NCBI RefSeq assembly: GCF_037325665.1
Contig: NC_090254.1
Span: forward strand, 47,910,720-47,974,719
Origin: Littorina saxatilis
Lineage: Eukaryota; Mollusca; Gastropoda; Littorinimorpha; Littorinidae
DNA length: 64,000 nucleotides
Reading direction: 5' to 3'
Below the pieces are notes generated by a model. It was not told the DNA's origin. It saw only the letters and a list, made by a program, of their open reading frames with translations, and did no database searches. Position 1 is the first letter of the stretch, and each line of letters opens with the position of its first letter. This document shows, one piece after another, positions 1 through 10,770 of the stretch. The translations under genes were made by a program, and so were the position numbers.

Positions 1-2
1 CA

Positions 3-51
3 GTGTGTGTGTGTCTGTGTGTGTGTGTGTGTGTATGTGTGTGTATATGTC

Positions 52-103
<52 letters not shown>

Positions 104-115
104 TGTGTGTGTGTG

Positions 116-166
<51 letters not shown>
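3..166. repeat. (GT)n microsatellite
   Basis: Almost pure GT dinucleotides with TATG and CTGT interruptions. The cysteine/valine-rich open frames across it come from the repeat and are not genes. Confidence 0.95.
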
Positions 167-169
<3 letters not shown>

Positions 170-379
170 ATTGTCCCTCAAGAAAACTTAGGCAGCTATC
201 CCTGGGCCAGATAGCGTGCATCAACAAAATTTTGCTATCCGTGCGATATTTCTTGTTTTCCAACCTCTGAGTCTGAGACTTTCGCTCTGAGCTTGGGATC
301 TTTATCGTGCGCATGTCTGCACACTGGGTTGTTCTGACAACTGAAAGAGTCTGCACAAAGTTGACACTTGGAAATACAT

Positions 380-456
380 TTCTTGCCGAGACCCGGGTTT
401 GAACCCGCGCCGATAGTTTTTTGAGGCAAGCGCGCTACCGACTGAGCTACATGTGT
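380..456 (-). mobile_element. tRNA-like SINE head
   Basis: Read on the minus strand, this contains a good RNA polymerase III A box (TAGCTCAGTCGG) and B box (GGTTCAAACCC) at tRNA spacing, with a plausible T-arm. The anticodon arm does not fold well and the acceptor ends do not pair, so it is better read as a tRNA-derived SINE head or tRNA pseudogene than as a working tRNA. A related, more decayed copy lies at 8884-8962, in the duplicated segment. Confidence 0.6.
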
Positions 457-588
457 GCTCCATCGTTTACTTCCATTGTGTGTTTTTTTTTTAATTCGGT
501 CTGTCTGTTTGTCGATACCTCTATCTGTCTGTATAGTTTTAAACACAAAATCGATTGGACCATTTTATGTCAATCTGTTTGTCTGTTT

Positions 589-590
589 GC

Positions 591-663
<73 letters not shown>

Positions 664-1060
664 CTGTTTGTCTGTCTGTCTGTCTGTCTACTTCTGACAA
701 AAATTGATTCAGCCACATTCAGTCTGTCTGTGTGTCTTTGTGTCTGCCTGTCTGTCAGTCAGTCTGTCTATGTGTCTGTCAGGCAGCCTGTCTGTGTGTC
801 TTTGTGTCTGCCTGTCTGTCAGTCAGTCTGTCTATGTGTCTGTCAGGCAGTCTGTCTGTGTGTCTGTCAGTCAGTCTGTCCGTGTGTCCGTCAGTCAGTC
901 TGTCTGTGTGTCTATGTGTCTGCCAGTCTGTCAGTCAGTCTGTCTATGTGTATATGTGTCTGTCTGTCTGTCAGTCTGTCTGTCTATGTGTCTGTCAGGC
1001 AGTCTGTCTATGTGTCTGTCAGTCAGTCTGTCTTTGTGTCTGTCAGTCTGTCTGTCCGTG

Positions 1061-1091
<31 letters not shown>

Positions 1092-1182
1092 GTGTCTGTC
1101 AGTCAGTCTGTCAGTCTGTCTATGTGTCTGTCAGTCAGTATGTCTGTGTGTCTGTCAGTCAGTCTGTCTGTGTGTCTGTCTT
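589..1182. repeat. (CTGT)n tract and degenerate extension
   Basis: Pure CTGT from about 601 to 664, then a CTGT/GTGT/CAGT mixture to about 1182. Long serine/cysteine/leucine/valine frames in all three plus frames are repeat artefacts. Confidence 0.95.
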
Positions 1183-1443
1183 TACTTCCCTTAACTGTAC
1201 CTACACTATAGGACGAGACATTTCATGACTAGATCGTATTATAAAAATGCGCGCATCTGCAGTACTATCAGGGTGATCCCACGATCACATTTCACCCAAC
1301 GATCGTCAAGTGAACAGCAGGCGATCTGCACGCACCGCTGAGCATCGTTTAGTTTGTGTTCTGGTGTGCAGTAGGCCCGACGAACTGGGTTGAAATGTTG
1401 CTCGCTGAGTCACACATGCACTATTCATATTCAGTATGCTAAT

Positions 1444-1448
1444 AAGAG

Positions 1449-1521
<73 letters not shown>
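1444..1521. repeat. (GA)n microsatellite
   Basis: Pure GA run at the same relative position as the longer GA/GACA tract of copy 2 (9877-10393). Confidence 0.95.
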
Positions 1522-1524
<3 letters not shown>

Positions 1525-2048
1525 TGACCTTGCCTTACTAAGGATCGTAGAATTCTGCAATAACTCCCTGGTCTTACTGAGATAGACTGTCACGACATTG
1601 CTGCAAACCATTTAATTCTGAAAGCTTCCAAAGTCGAGTTGTCCTATAGTACCACAACGGTTGGCACTGGTTATTTTCTTCGTTCCTTTGTCTGATAAAC
1701 TTAATCAAGTGCATGACGTTTGTTCTACCCGGCAGTCTTGTCCTCAACAAACAGCACCTACCCGCCCCCGTTCTCTACCTGACACTACCCCCTCCCTCCG
1801 CCAAGCCACCAAGCCACCCAGCCACCCAACAACCCATAACCCCCAAATCCCGACACCACCGCCCTCCACGAGTTGAGCCAATCCCTCGACGTTGAGTCCG
1901 ACCTGTCTTAGCTGTGTGCCATCTGATCCGTATCCTGGTTGGAGGTGACCCAGATTTACATGCACAGTAATACAGGAAGATGTCTGACTCGTCTCGTGAT
2001 CTGGTAAAGGGTCGGGACTGTTGGTATGGCAGCACTTTGGAGCCAAAA

Positions 2049-2275
2049 GCAAAGGTGATTGTGAAACAATTGACATCACAAAGCGACGAAGAAAACAAAG
2101 GTGATTGTAAAACAATTGACATCAGAAAGCGACCAAGTGAACAACGGTGATTGTAAAACAATTGACATCAGAAAGCGACGAAGAAAACAAAGGTGATTGT
2201 AAAAACAATTGACATCAGAAAGCGACCAAGTGAACAACGGTGATTGTAAAACAATTGACACCAGAAAGCGACCAA
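2049..2275. repeat. Minisatellite, 46 bp unit x5
   Basis: Five tandem units around GGTGATTGTAAAACAATTGA. Two variants (GACGAAGAAAAC and GACCAAGTGAAC endings) alternate, giving a 92 bp higher-order period. The matching place in copy 2 (about 10730-10770) has a single unit. Confidence 0.9.
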
Positions 2276-2380
2276 TTGCGCACTTATTAATGTCAGAGTC
2301 ATTAACACTACGAATACATCCCACCAACACCAAGAATGACAGCCTAATGAGCAGGACAAAACGGCCTTAAACGTAAGACG

Positions 2381-2562
2381 CCCCCGAGTGTACGGGGAAT
2401 CAAGTTGCAGCCCCCGAGTGTACGGGGAATCAAGTTGCAGCCCCCGAGTGTACGGGGAATCAAGTTACAGCCCCCGAGTGTACGGGGAATCAAGTTGCAG
2501 CCTCCGAGTGTACGGGGAATCAAGTTGCAGCCCCCGAGTGTACGTGGAATCAAGTTGCAGCC
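2381..2562. repeat. Minisatellite, 30 bp unit x6
   Basis: Six near-identical units containing GAGTGTACGGGGAATCAAGT. The unit length is a multiple of three, so several frames stay open through it; there is no sign of a gene. Confidence 0.95.
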
Positions 2563-3087
2563 CACGAATATAAAAGGAAAGGAAGAATAAAAGAAAAGTC
2601 TCCATCGCAATGTTACCACATACAACAATGCAGGTGATAGTGTTTCGTCCAAAAAGGAACTGAGAGATGCTAACATTACTTTCTTGTAAACCACCTCCTC
2701 TTTTGGCACGGGCATGCAGCCATACACTACGTAAGGCAGGCGGCAGTGTAATATAACAAGCCGAGCCACCCCGGGTAGACTGTTTGTTTGGAGGTTTTGG
2801 GCGTTAACTTGTGTGCACAACGACATGAACAGTTTGATTGTGTTAGGTTGTGGCAGGAAACATATCACACCAGCTTCGTTTTGATTTCTCACAGCGTCCA
2901 AATTGTAGGATTCGGAATAGTTTTAGGGTACGCTTACTGACCACTATACTACATCATACTGAATCTTATTTTTATCGGAGGTACTTTTTAACTGTGATCT
3001 GCACGACAGAAATGTCAATCCTCCTTAACGAGCTGGGTGATACACAGAATACAGTTGAGCAAACAGAGCTGTGTGGTAAAGTGTTGT
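2563..3087. other. No supported feature
   Basis: Mixed-composition DNA between two minisatellites. No frame longer than about 80 codons and no recognisable motif. Confidence 0.6.
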
Positions 3088-3560
3088 AAGCCGCGCGTTA
3101 CGTTAGTACATACAGTTAAGTGCGTAATATACAATCAGTGAACAGCTGTAAACAGAACGTTGTGTGATATACACACAGTAAAGTCCTGAAAACAAATCGT
3201 TGTGTGATATATTCACAGTTAAGTGCGTGACATGCAATTAGTAAATAGCTGTTGGTTGACCGTTGCGTGATAAACACACAGCAAAGTGTTGTAAACAGAG
3301 AGTTGCGTGATAAACACATAGTGAAGTGTTGTAAACAGAGCGTTGCGTGATAAACACACAGTAACGTGTTGTAAACAGAGCGTTGCGTGATAAACACACA
3401 GCAAAGTGTTGTAAACAGAGCGTTGCGTGATAAACACACAGTACAGTGTTGTAAACAGAGCGTTGCGTGATAAACACACAGTACAGTGTTGTAAACAGAG
3501 CGTTGCGTGATAAACACATAGTAAAGTGTTGTAAACAGATCGTTGCGTGATATACAAACA
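3088..3560. repeat. Minisatellite, 40 bp unit x about 12
   Basis: Tandem units around GTAAACAGAGCGTTGCGTGA. The core (about 3270-3540) is nearly homogeneous and the left edge is diverged. It has the same period as the large satellite at 38.9-64 kb, but the monomer sequence is unrelated. Confidence 0.92.
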
Positions 3561-3946
3561 ATCACGTAGTTTCACAGAATTTTGCAATTGTCGTTGAACT
3601 TGACTTATTACTTCGTGCAAACCCTTGTTTCGCTTGACCGATCAGAAGTATTACACTTCATTCCAACGTCGAAAGGTAAGTCTTACCTTTGTTGTTTAAT
3701 CATACTTATCTTATTTTTCAATCTTTAATATTTTTCTGCTGCACGTTGCGTCAACAGGTAGTAATACGTTTCTAAACATTCATGCCCACATTTTATTTTG
3801 TCACAAACAAGTTATCAAACTTGGTTTTTGAGTCTTATGAACATATTTGGCAGTTTTTGTGACATTTTGAAAATTTTGTTTTTGAGCATAACATGTTACC
3901 GTCCCCTTTTGGGTCAGTGGGAACAATAAAAGGGGTAGGGGTTTTA
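3561..3946. other. No supported feature
   Basis: AT-rich DNA between two minisatellites with no coherent frame or repeat seen. Confidence 0.55.
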
Positions 3947-4448
3947 CACGTCACCACACAACACGTCACCACACAACACGTCACCACACAACACGTCACC
4001 ACACAACACGTCACCACACTACACGTCACCACACGTCACCACACAACACGTCATCACACAACACGTCACCACACAACACGTCACCAAACAACACGTCACC
4101 ACACAACACGTCACCACACAACACGTCACCACACAACACGTCACCACACAACACGTCACCACACAACACGTCACAACACGTCACAACACGTCATCACACA
4201 ACACGTCACCACACAACACGTCACCACACAACACGTCACAACACAACACGTCACAACACGACACGTCACCACACAACACGTCACCACACAACACGTCACC
4301 ACACAACACGTCACCACACAACACGTCACCACACAACACGTCACAACACGTCACCACACAACACGTCACCACACAACACGTCACCACACAACACGTCACC
4401 ACACTACACGTCACCACACGTCACCACACAACACGTCATCACACAACA
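3947..4448. repeat. Minisatellite, 17 bp unit x about 28
   Basis: Tandem copies of ACGTCACCACACAACAC with single-base variants and a few 10 bp short units. The 196-codon plus frame rich in His-Thr-Thr is produced by the repeat. Confidence 0.95.
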
Positions 4449-4963
4449 AAACACCAGCTTACAGCTTTGTAGATCTGCCTTAATTGGTATCAAATGAACT
4501 GTCATTGAAGAAATTAATGGTATTTAGTGTGATTAGTAAGACGGAAGTCGATAAACCCTATCTTAATGACCTGCCGATAATTTGTTTATGAAATTTTGCA
4601 GTAAAAAGCATGGTTATTTCTTTTGAACAATTGTTTTCATGCAATCATTTTCTTTTGAACGTTTATAATTATTCCAGTAAAGTTCTTTCACGGCCAACCT
4701 GTAACAAATGCATATGACACAAAAAGGCCTTAGCATCGGGGAACACCACCTTCTTCAAAACGCGGGAAACACCCTGGGTGACTAGTGGCTACGAAAGAAA
4801 TTAACACACTTATTGTGCACTCCCAAATTCTTACAATAGCTGCGTCTTATATGTTTTCAAGTCTCAGTACAATGTTGTCAATATCTGGAGGCACTCGCTT
4901 GTTCATAGCCAGGGTAGGTACCCTTGGGCGACCAGCGGAAGATGCTTGTGTTGCTCGGACATT
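4449..4963. other. No supported feature
   Basis: AT-rich sequence without a recognisable element. A 60-codon frame at 4785-4967 shows nothing familiar. Confidence 0.5.
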
Positions 4964-5215
4964 CTAAACCCTTGCGTTGGTACGCCTGATAGCAAGGCGA
5001 ACCAATGGTTCGCTCTTAGCTGTCTGTGTTTTTCTGAACAAAATGTTATGGCTGCTGGATTCTAGCATCAACGCAGAATGCAAACAATGAACACTGAGTT
5101 GCTTGTTTTCGTTGTTGTTGTTTTTGGTGATGCATGAGATGTGGTATGCGTCTACGTTGTAGTCCATCCGATCCACACCGCCCATCGTCTGGAAAGCGAC
5201 CAACCTGTCTTTCTG
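4964..5215 (-). pseudogene. piggyBac-like transposase remnant
   Basis: The minus-strand frame contains MGGVDRMDYNVDAYHIS, which matches the conserved MGGVD..D.....Y.I block near the end of the piggyBac (PGBD) DDE transposase catalytic core. About 40 residues later comes an N-x-L-F-R-K stretch like the region that follows it in the family. This is what the sequence shows; the assignment rests on remembered family motifs. Only about 80 codons remain out of a usual 500-600. The preceding sequence (5216-5526, minus) is open but not recognisable as transposase. No TTAA-flanked terminal repeats were found. It is most likely a decayed DNA transposon fragment. Confidence 0.5.
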
Positions 5216-6610
5216 ACTGGAACAGTCTCTTTCAGGGGGATCTCTATTTTTTGGCAGCAGGTGCTGTAGCGGGCTGTTTCTTGGGTTTGTAGACAGCTGA
5301 TGGCCTGCTCATGTTGAAGGTCTTCAAATTCAATTCTAATGGAGTATGTCTCAGTTATATATCCTTTATACATGCATATAAACTGCACATAAACATAATG
5401 AATTTTGGTTTGGCATTCCCTAATTGGTTGCATTGTCATGATGATTATACTTTTTACATATACTGGAGTAACGAGGGCTGACAATCCGTATTGCAGGTGA
5501 GGGAATATTTTGATTCTGTTGAACAATTGCCATTTTGGTGTAACAAAAGGGTCTTTTCATTTTTAAAATGGCCTACAACCAACCTTGGCATTTATTAACA
5601 TGAAACACAAAAGTTTCATTTAAAATCATCAATATCTTTTTGTAGGAGCCTACACCACAACTGTATAGCATAAACGCCGGATGACAGTTACGCCGGGATT
5701 ACATGGACCCAGAACACAATGGTCGTTTTCTTCGATTTGAGCAGAAGCTGGCTCATATATCTGTGATATTATGCAAGATTATCTCTCATGTCGGTAGAAT
5801 TCATCCCAAAGCTTACAAACCTACTGATGAAGCATTTACAGTCTGCAGAAAAATAAAGACCTTGATGAGAGTAAGGAGCCAAAACCCCATCCCTCTTGAT
5901 CCCACTGTCCAACAATGGGACGTTTGTTTCCGCTCGCACCATATCAAACCGAATTAATTTCTGATAAAAACAAGAAAACAACTTTTGCATTGTGTTATAT
6001 TCTACAATATTTCATCATAGTGATCAAACAAAAAGGTTCTGGACTATTCTTTGAAGGTGACCGTGAATTGCACGAACCAACACCCAAAACGTGAACATGT
6101 CCGCCTCTGCAAAATGTAGGAAACGAAAGCACTGAAACTAACTGGTTGTGCTTAGGGCCTCCCTAGTCCAATCAAGAACATACATCTTAACTATCACTTC
6201 AATGTTAATGCCAGCTGTGGAATTCATTGAGCGTCCCAAAAATGGGACAGTGGGCTCATATGAGTTTATTACGGATACGAAACAGTCATCCCCTCCTAAT
6301 CCCCACAAACCCCCACCCGTTTTCCCCGTTTCCTTCCGGAGAGAGTTTAGAAAACATTGTTTCATGGTTGTATACAAAATGTCTTCAATATCGGCTTGTT
6401 ACAGGTGAAAAGTCGGCGAAATTAAGAACGCTTTTGGTCAGTATGACTTTGTTTAAGACGACACAGAGAGCTTAGGCCAACAGACAAAACATGCTCCCGA
6501 TTCACTGGTCCACCCTTGTTATTCTTCTCTCGACCCACCATACTGCAAGAAAAATTACTTTTATCAGACAAAAAGGAGACACAGCTTGCACAGATTCCAG
6601 CCAGGTAAAC
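5216..6610. other. No supported gene; mixed DNA
   Basis: Contains a 124-codon minus frame (5152-5526), an 84-codon plus frame (5703-5957, ATG after TTAC) and an 86-codon plus frame (6148-6408). None shows a recognisable domain, splice context or repeat signature. They may be random, or fragments of old transposons next to the piggyBac remnant. Confidence 0.4.
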
Positions 6611-6613
6611 AAA

Positions 6614-6802
6614 CACACACACACACACACACACCCGCACGCACATACACACACACACACGCACATCCACACACACACATACACACACACACGCACGCAC
6701 GCACACAAGCACAAGCACACACACACACACACACACGCACACACACACACGCACACAAGCACAAGCACACACACACACACACACACGCACACACACACAC
6801 AA
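6614..6802. repeat. (CA)n microsatellite with GCAC variants
   Basis: CA dinucleotides with CGCA, ACAAGC and CATA interruptions. It generates His/Thr frames on plus and Cys/Val frames on minus. Confidence 0.95.
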
Positions 6803-7239
6803 ACTCGTATCTTCATGACTTGTGTGTCAAGGGAGTGCCCCAAAACACCCCGTTCCGATAAAACGGTCGAGGTTTTCGTGCCACACGTGGACGGAACCTG
6901 TATAATAACATGGAATATACAGGTTGCTTCTGTTGTATTTTTAGCTTACCAATATGTTTTTGTCAGATATATGAAATATGGCCACTGAAGATTAGGTGAC
7001 AAACTGGGAAAAAAATCGTATGTATTAATTCTTGTTGACTATTTGGATAACACGATCCTATTTTGGATGAAAAGCTCCTATCTCTCAATATTTTCTCAGT
7101 TGTAACGAATATCATTTACAACTGATAATTACACAAATTAAGACTGCTATTGCAATGTTCTAAAGAAACTAGAAACCCATGAATTAAAGTTATATTTGAT
7201 GCGGTGAATCCTTAAAACAGTTGTTTTCTATTTTCTGAA
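6803..7239. other. No supported feature
   Basis: AT-rich DNA before the second copy of the long dispersed segment. Nothing recognised. Confidence 0.5.
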
Positions 7240-7331
7240 AACAGCAATCCATTTATTCTCATCCATACGTGTATTCTTGTTTTCCAACCTCTGAGACTTT
7301 CGCTTTGAGCTTGGGATCTTTATCGTGCACA

Positions 7332-8876
7332 AGTCTGCACACTGGCTTGTTCTGACACCTGACAGAGTCTGTACACCGGGTTGTTCTGACACCTGACAGA
7401 GTCTGCACACCGGGTTGTTCTGACAACTGACAGTGTCTGTACACCGGGTTGTTCTGACACCTGACAGAGTCTGTACACCGGGTTGTTATGACACCTGACA
7501 GAGTCTGTACACTGGGTTGTTCTGACACCTGACAGAGTCTGTACACCGGGTTGTTCTGACACCTGACAGAGTCTGTACACCGGGTTGTTCTGACACCTGA
7601 CAGAGTCTGTACACCGGGTTGTTATGACACCTGACAGAGTCTGTACACCGGGTTGTTATGACACCTGACAGAGTCTGTACACCGGGTTGTTCTGACACCT
7701 GACAGAGTCTGCACACCGGGTTGTTCTGACAACTGACAGTGTCTGTACACCGGGTTGTTCTGACAGCTGACACAGTCTGTACACCGGGTTGTTCTGACAC
7801 CTGACAGAGTCTGTACACCGGGTTGTTCTGACAGCTGACAGAGTCTGTACACCGGGTTGTTCTGACACCTGACACAGTCTGCACACCGGGTTGTTCTGAC
7901 ACCTGACACAGTCTGTACACCGGGTTGTTCTGACACCTGACACAGTCTGTACACCGGGTTGTTCTGACACCTGACACAGTCTGTACACCGGGTTGTTCTG
8001 ACAGCTGACACAGTCTGTACACCGGGTTGTTCTGACACCTGACACAGTCTGTACACCGGGTTGTTCTGACACCTGACACAGTCTGTACACCGGGTTGTTC
8101 TGACAACTGACAGAGTCTGTACACCGGGTTGTTCTGACAGCTGACACAGTCTGTACACCGGGTTGTTCTGACACCTGACACAGTCTGTACACCGGGTTGT
8201 TCTGACACCTGACACAGTCTGTACACCGGGTTGTTCTGACACCTGACAGAGTCTGTACACCGGGTTGTTCTGACAGCTGACACAGTCTGTACACCGGGTT
8301 GTTCTGACACCTGACACAGTCTGTACACCGGGTTGTTCTGACACCTGACACAGTCTGTACACCGGGTTGTTCTGACAACTGACAGAGTCTGTACACCGGG
8401 TTGTTCTGACAGCTGACACAGTCTGTACACCGGGTTGTTCTGACACCTGACACAGTCTGTACACCGGGTTGTTCTGACAGCTGACAGAGTCTGTACACCG
8501 GGTTGTTCTGACACCTGACACAGTCTGCACACCGGGTTGTTCTGACACCTGACACAGTCTGTACACCGGGTTGTTCTGACACCTGACACAGTCTGTACAC
8601 CGGGTTGTTCTGACACCTGACAGAGTCTGTACACCGGGTTGTTCTGACAGCTGACACAGTCTGTACACCGGGTTGTTCTGACACCTGACAGAGTCTGTAC
8701 ACCGGGTTGTTATGACACCTGACAGAGTCTGTACACCGGGTTGTTCTGACACCTGACAGAGTCTGTACACCGGGTTGTTCTGACACCTGACAGAGTCTGT
8801 ACACCGGGTTGTTCTGACACCTGACAGAGTCTGTACACCGGGTTGTTCTGACACCTGACAGAGTCTGCACAAAGTT
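7332..8876. repeat. Minisatellite, 34 bp unit x about 45
   Basis: Tandem units of the form CTGTACACCGGGTTGTTCTG plus GACACCTGACAGAGT. Point variants (GACAGAGT/GACACAGT, ACACCT/ACAGCT/ACAACT, CTGTAC/CTGCAC) recur in blocks, suggesting stepwise block duplication. Three minus frames of 380-430 codons run through it because the unit lacks stops; they are not genes. Confidence 0.97.
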
Positions 8877-8883
8877 GAATCTT

Positions 8884-8962
8884 GGAAATAAATGTCAAGA
8901 CCCGGGTTCGAATCCACGCCGATATGTTTTTAGTCCAGCGCGCTACGGACTCACTACATTCG
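8884..8962 (-). mobile_element. tRNA-like SINE head, decayed
   Basis: Minus-strand sequence with a B-box-like GGATTCGAACCC and a degraded A box. It occupies the same place in copy 2 as 380-456 in copy 1, so it was present before the two copies separated. Confidence 0.5.
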
Positions 8963-9005
8963 GGCTCAAACTTTTGCTTCCATAGTTTTGGATTTTTGTT
9001 ATTCG

Positions 9006-9061
<56 letters not shown>

Positions 9062-9565
9062 GCTGATCCCTCTATCTGTCTAGTTTTGAACACAAACTCG
9101 ATTCGACCATATTTAGTCAATATGTTAGTCTGCCTGTTTGTCAAGATTTGAGAAAACAATATTCATTCGGCCACATTCAGTCAGTTTATCTGCCTGCCTG
9201 CCTGTCTGTCTTTCTATCTGTCTGTCTGTCTACTTTAAAACCAAAATTGATTCCGCCACATTCAGTCTGTCTGTGTGTCTGCATGTCTGTCAGTAAGTCT
9301 GTCTGTGTGTCAGTGTGTCTGTGTGTCTGTCAGTCAGTCTGTCTGTGTGTCTGTGTGTCTGCCTGTCTGTCAATCAGTCTGTCTATGTGTCTGTGTGTCT
9401 GTCAGTCAGTCTGTCTGTGTGTCTGCCTGTCTGTCAGTCAGTCTGTCTATGTGTCTGTGTGTCTGTGTGTCTGTGTGTCTGTCAGTCAGTCTGTCTGTGT
9501 GTCTGTGTGTCTGTGTGTCTGCCTGTCTGTCAATCAGTCTGTCTATGTGTCTGTGTGTGTGTGTT
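9006..9565. repeat. (CTGT)n and CTGT/GTGT-rich tract
   Basis: Pure CTGT at 9006-9060, a 110 bp unique gap, then CTGT/GTGT/CAGT mixture to about 9565. Homologous to 589-1182. Confidence 0.93.
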
Positions 9566-9661
9566 TACTTATTTTTAACTTTACCTGTACAATACGATGA
9601 GACCGAATAATTAAAATGCGCGTGTCAGCTTCACTATTACGGTGAGGCCAAACGATTCTCA

Positions 9662-9727
9662 CCCGTCGCGATATAACCTTGAATGGTTGAAAACGACGTT
9701 AAACACCAAATAAAGAAAGAAAGAAAG
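9662..9727 (+). mobile_element. 66 bp retrotransposon 3'-tail insertion
   Basis: The insert ends in GACGTTAAACACCAAATAAA followed by AAAG repeats, a 3' end I recognise from molluscan SINEs and LINEs. It is bounded by a perfect 12 bp direct repeat, AAACGATTCTCA, at 9650-9661 and 9728-9739. Copy 1 of the surrounding segment (near 1296-1320) has one version of this target and no insert, so an empty site is visible in the same window. This is an extreme 5' truncation by target-primed reverse transcription. Confidence 0.85.
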
Positions 9728-9876
9728 AAACGATTCTCAAGGCAGCAGTCACGCGATCTGCACGCACCGCTGAACACCGTTTAGTTGTTGTTCTGGTGTG
9801 CAGTAGGCCCGACGAGCTGGGTTGAAATGTTGCTAGCTGAGTCACACATGGATGATTCCCATTCAATTTGCTAACA

Positions 9877-9929
<53 letters not shown>

Positions 9930-10311
9930 CAGAGAGACAGAGAGACAGAGAGAGACAGAGAGAGACAGAGACAAAGACAGAGAAAGACAGACAGACAGAG
10001 AGAGAGAGGCAGAAAGACAGAGAGACAGAGAGAGAGAGGCAGAAAGACAGACAGAGAGAGAGAGACAGAGAGAGAGACAGAGAAAGACAGAGAGACAGAG
10101 AGAGAGACAGAGAAAGAGAAAGGGAGACAGAGAGAGAGACAGAGAAAGACAGAGAGACAGAGAGAGAGAGAGAGAAAGAGAGAGATAGAGAGAGAGACAG
10201 ACAGACAGAAAGACAGTGAGACAGAGAGAGAGAGACACACAGAGAGACAGAGACAGAGACAGAGAGAGAGAGACAGAGAGAGAGAGAGATACAGGGAAAG
10301 AGAGACAGAGA

Positions 10312-10393
<82 letters not shown>
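9877..10393. repeat. GA/GACA microsatellite
   Basis: Half a kilobase of GA dinucleotides with GACA and GAAA interruptions; pure GA at 10328-10392. Arg/Glu and Ser/Leu frames are artefacts. Confidence 0.95.
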
Positions 10394-10394
<1 letters not shown>

Positions 10395-10770
10395 TCTGGT
10401 GACCTTGCGCTATAAGGAGCGAGGAATTAGACTCTCAGGGCTTTCAGAGACACTCTCAAATTGTGCAGTCAGTATGTCGCTAGTACCCCCCCCCCCCCCC
10501 CCCCCCGCACTCTCCGACCCACCCAGCCTCACAACCACCCCCACCCTACTGCCCTGCGCGACTTCAGCCAATCCCTCGACGTTGAGCCCGACCTGTCTTA
10601 GCTGTGTGTCATCTGATCCGCGTCCTGGGTGGAGGTGACCCGGATTTACCTGCTAGTTATACAGAACGATGTCTGGTGATCTGGTAAAGGGCCGGGACCG
10701 TTGTGGGTATGGTGGCACGCTGGAAGCAAAACCAAAGGTCATTGTGAAACAACTGAAATCAGAAAGCTAG

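Larger units (their letters stand above)
230..2095. repeat. Long dispersed segment, copy 1
   Basis: This segment and 7240-10770 are the same ancestral sequence. Shared landmarks in the same order are: a phrase ending TTTCGCTCTGAGCTTGGGAT, a tRNA-like sequence on the minus strand, a CTGT-rich tract, CGCGATCTGCACGCACCGCTG-type sequence before a GA tract, and the block around CAATCCCTCGACGTTGAG. In this copy the 34 bp piece near 315-355 is essentially single, whereas it is present about 45 times in the other copy. No protein-coding content is supported; the small frames here are shadows of low-complexity DNA. Confidence 0.85.
7240..10770. repeat. Long dispersed segment, copy 2
   Basis: Diverged homologue of 230-2095 in the same orientation. 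It is 3.5 kb instead of 1.9 kb because its 34 bp piece has expanded (7332-8876), its GA tract is longer, and it carries a 66 bp retro-insertion at 9662-9727. A poly-C run lies at about 10487-10506. No coding content is supported. Confidence 0.85.

Noticed and set aside
1744-2359. Overlapping minus frames of 63-128 codons
   Set aside because: They arise from the 46 bp minisatellite and pyrimidine-rich flank and are inconsistent between the two segment copies.
5152-5526. 124-codon minus frame as a host gene
   Set aside because: No domain, no splice context, and it overlaps the piggyBac remnant in another frame.
7332-8876. CRISPR-like array
   Set aside because: Units are contiguous with no unique spacers, the genome is eukaryotic and no cas genes are present. 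The same holds for the other tandem arrays.
7486-8917. Minus-strand frames of 382-431 codons with CTDSVRCQNNPVY-type repeats
   Set aside because: They are products of a stop-free 34 bp minisatellite; three frames are open at once.
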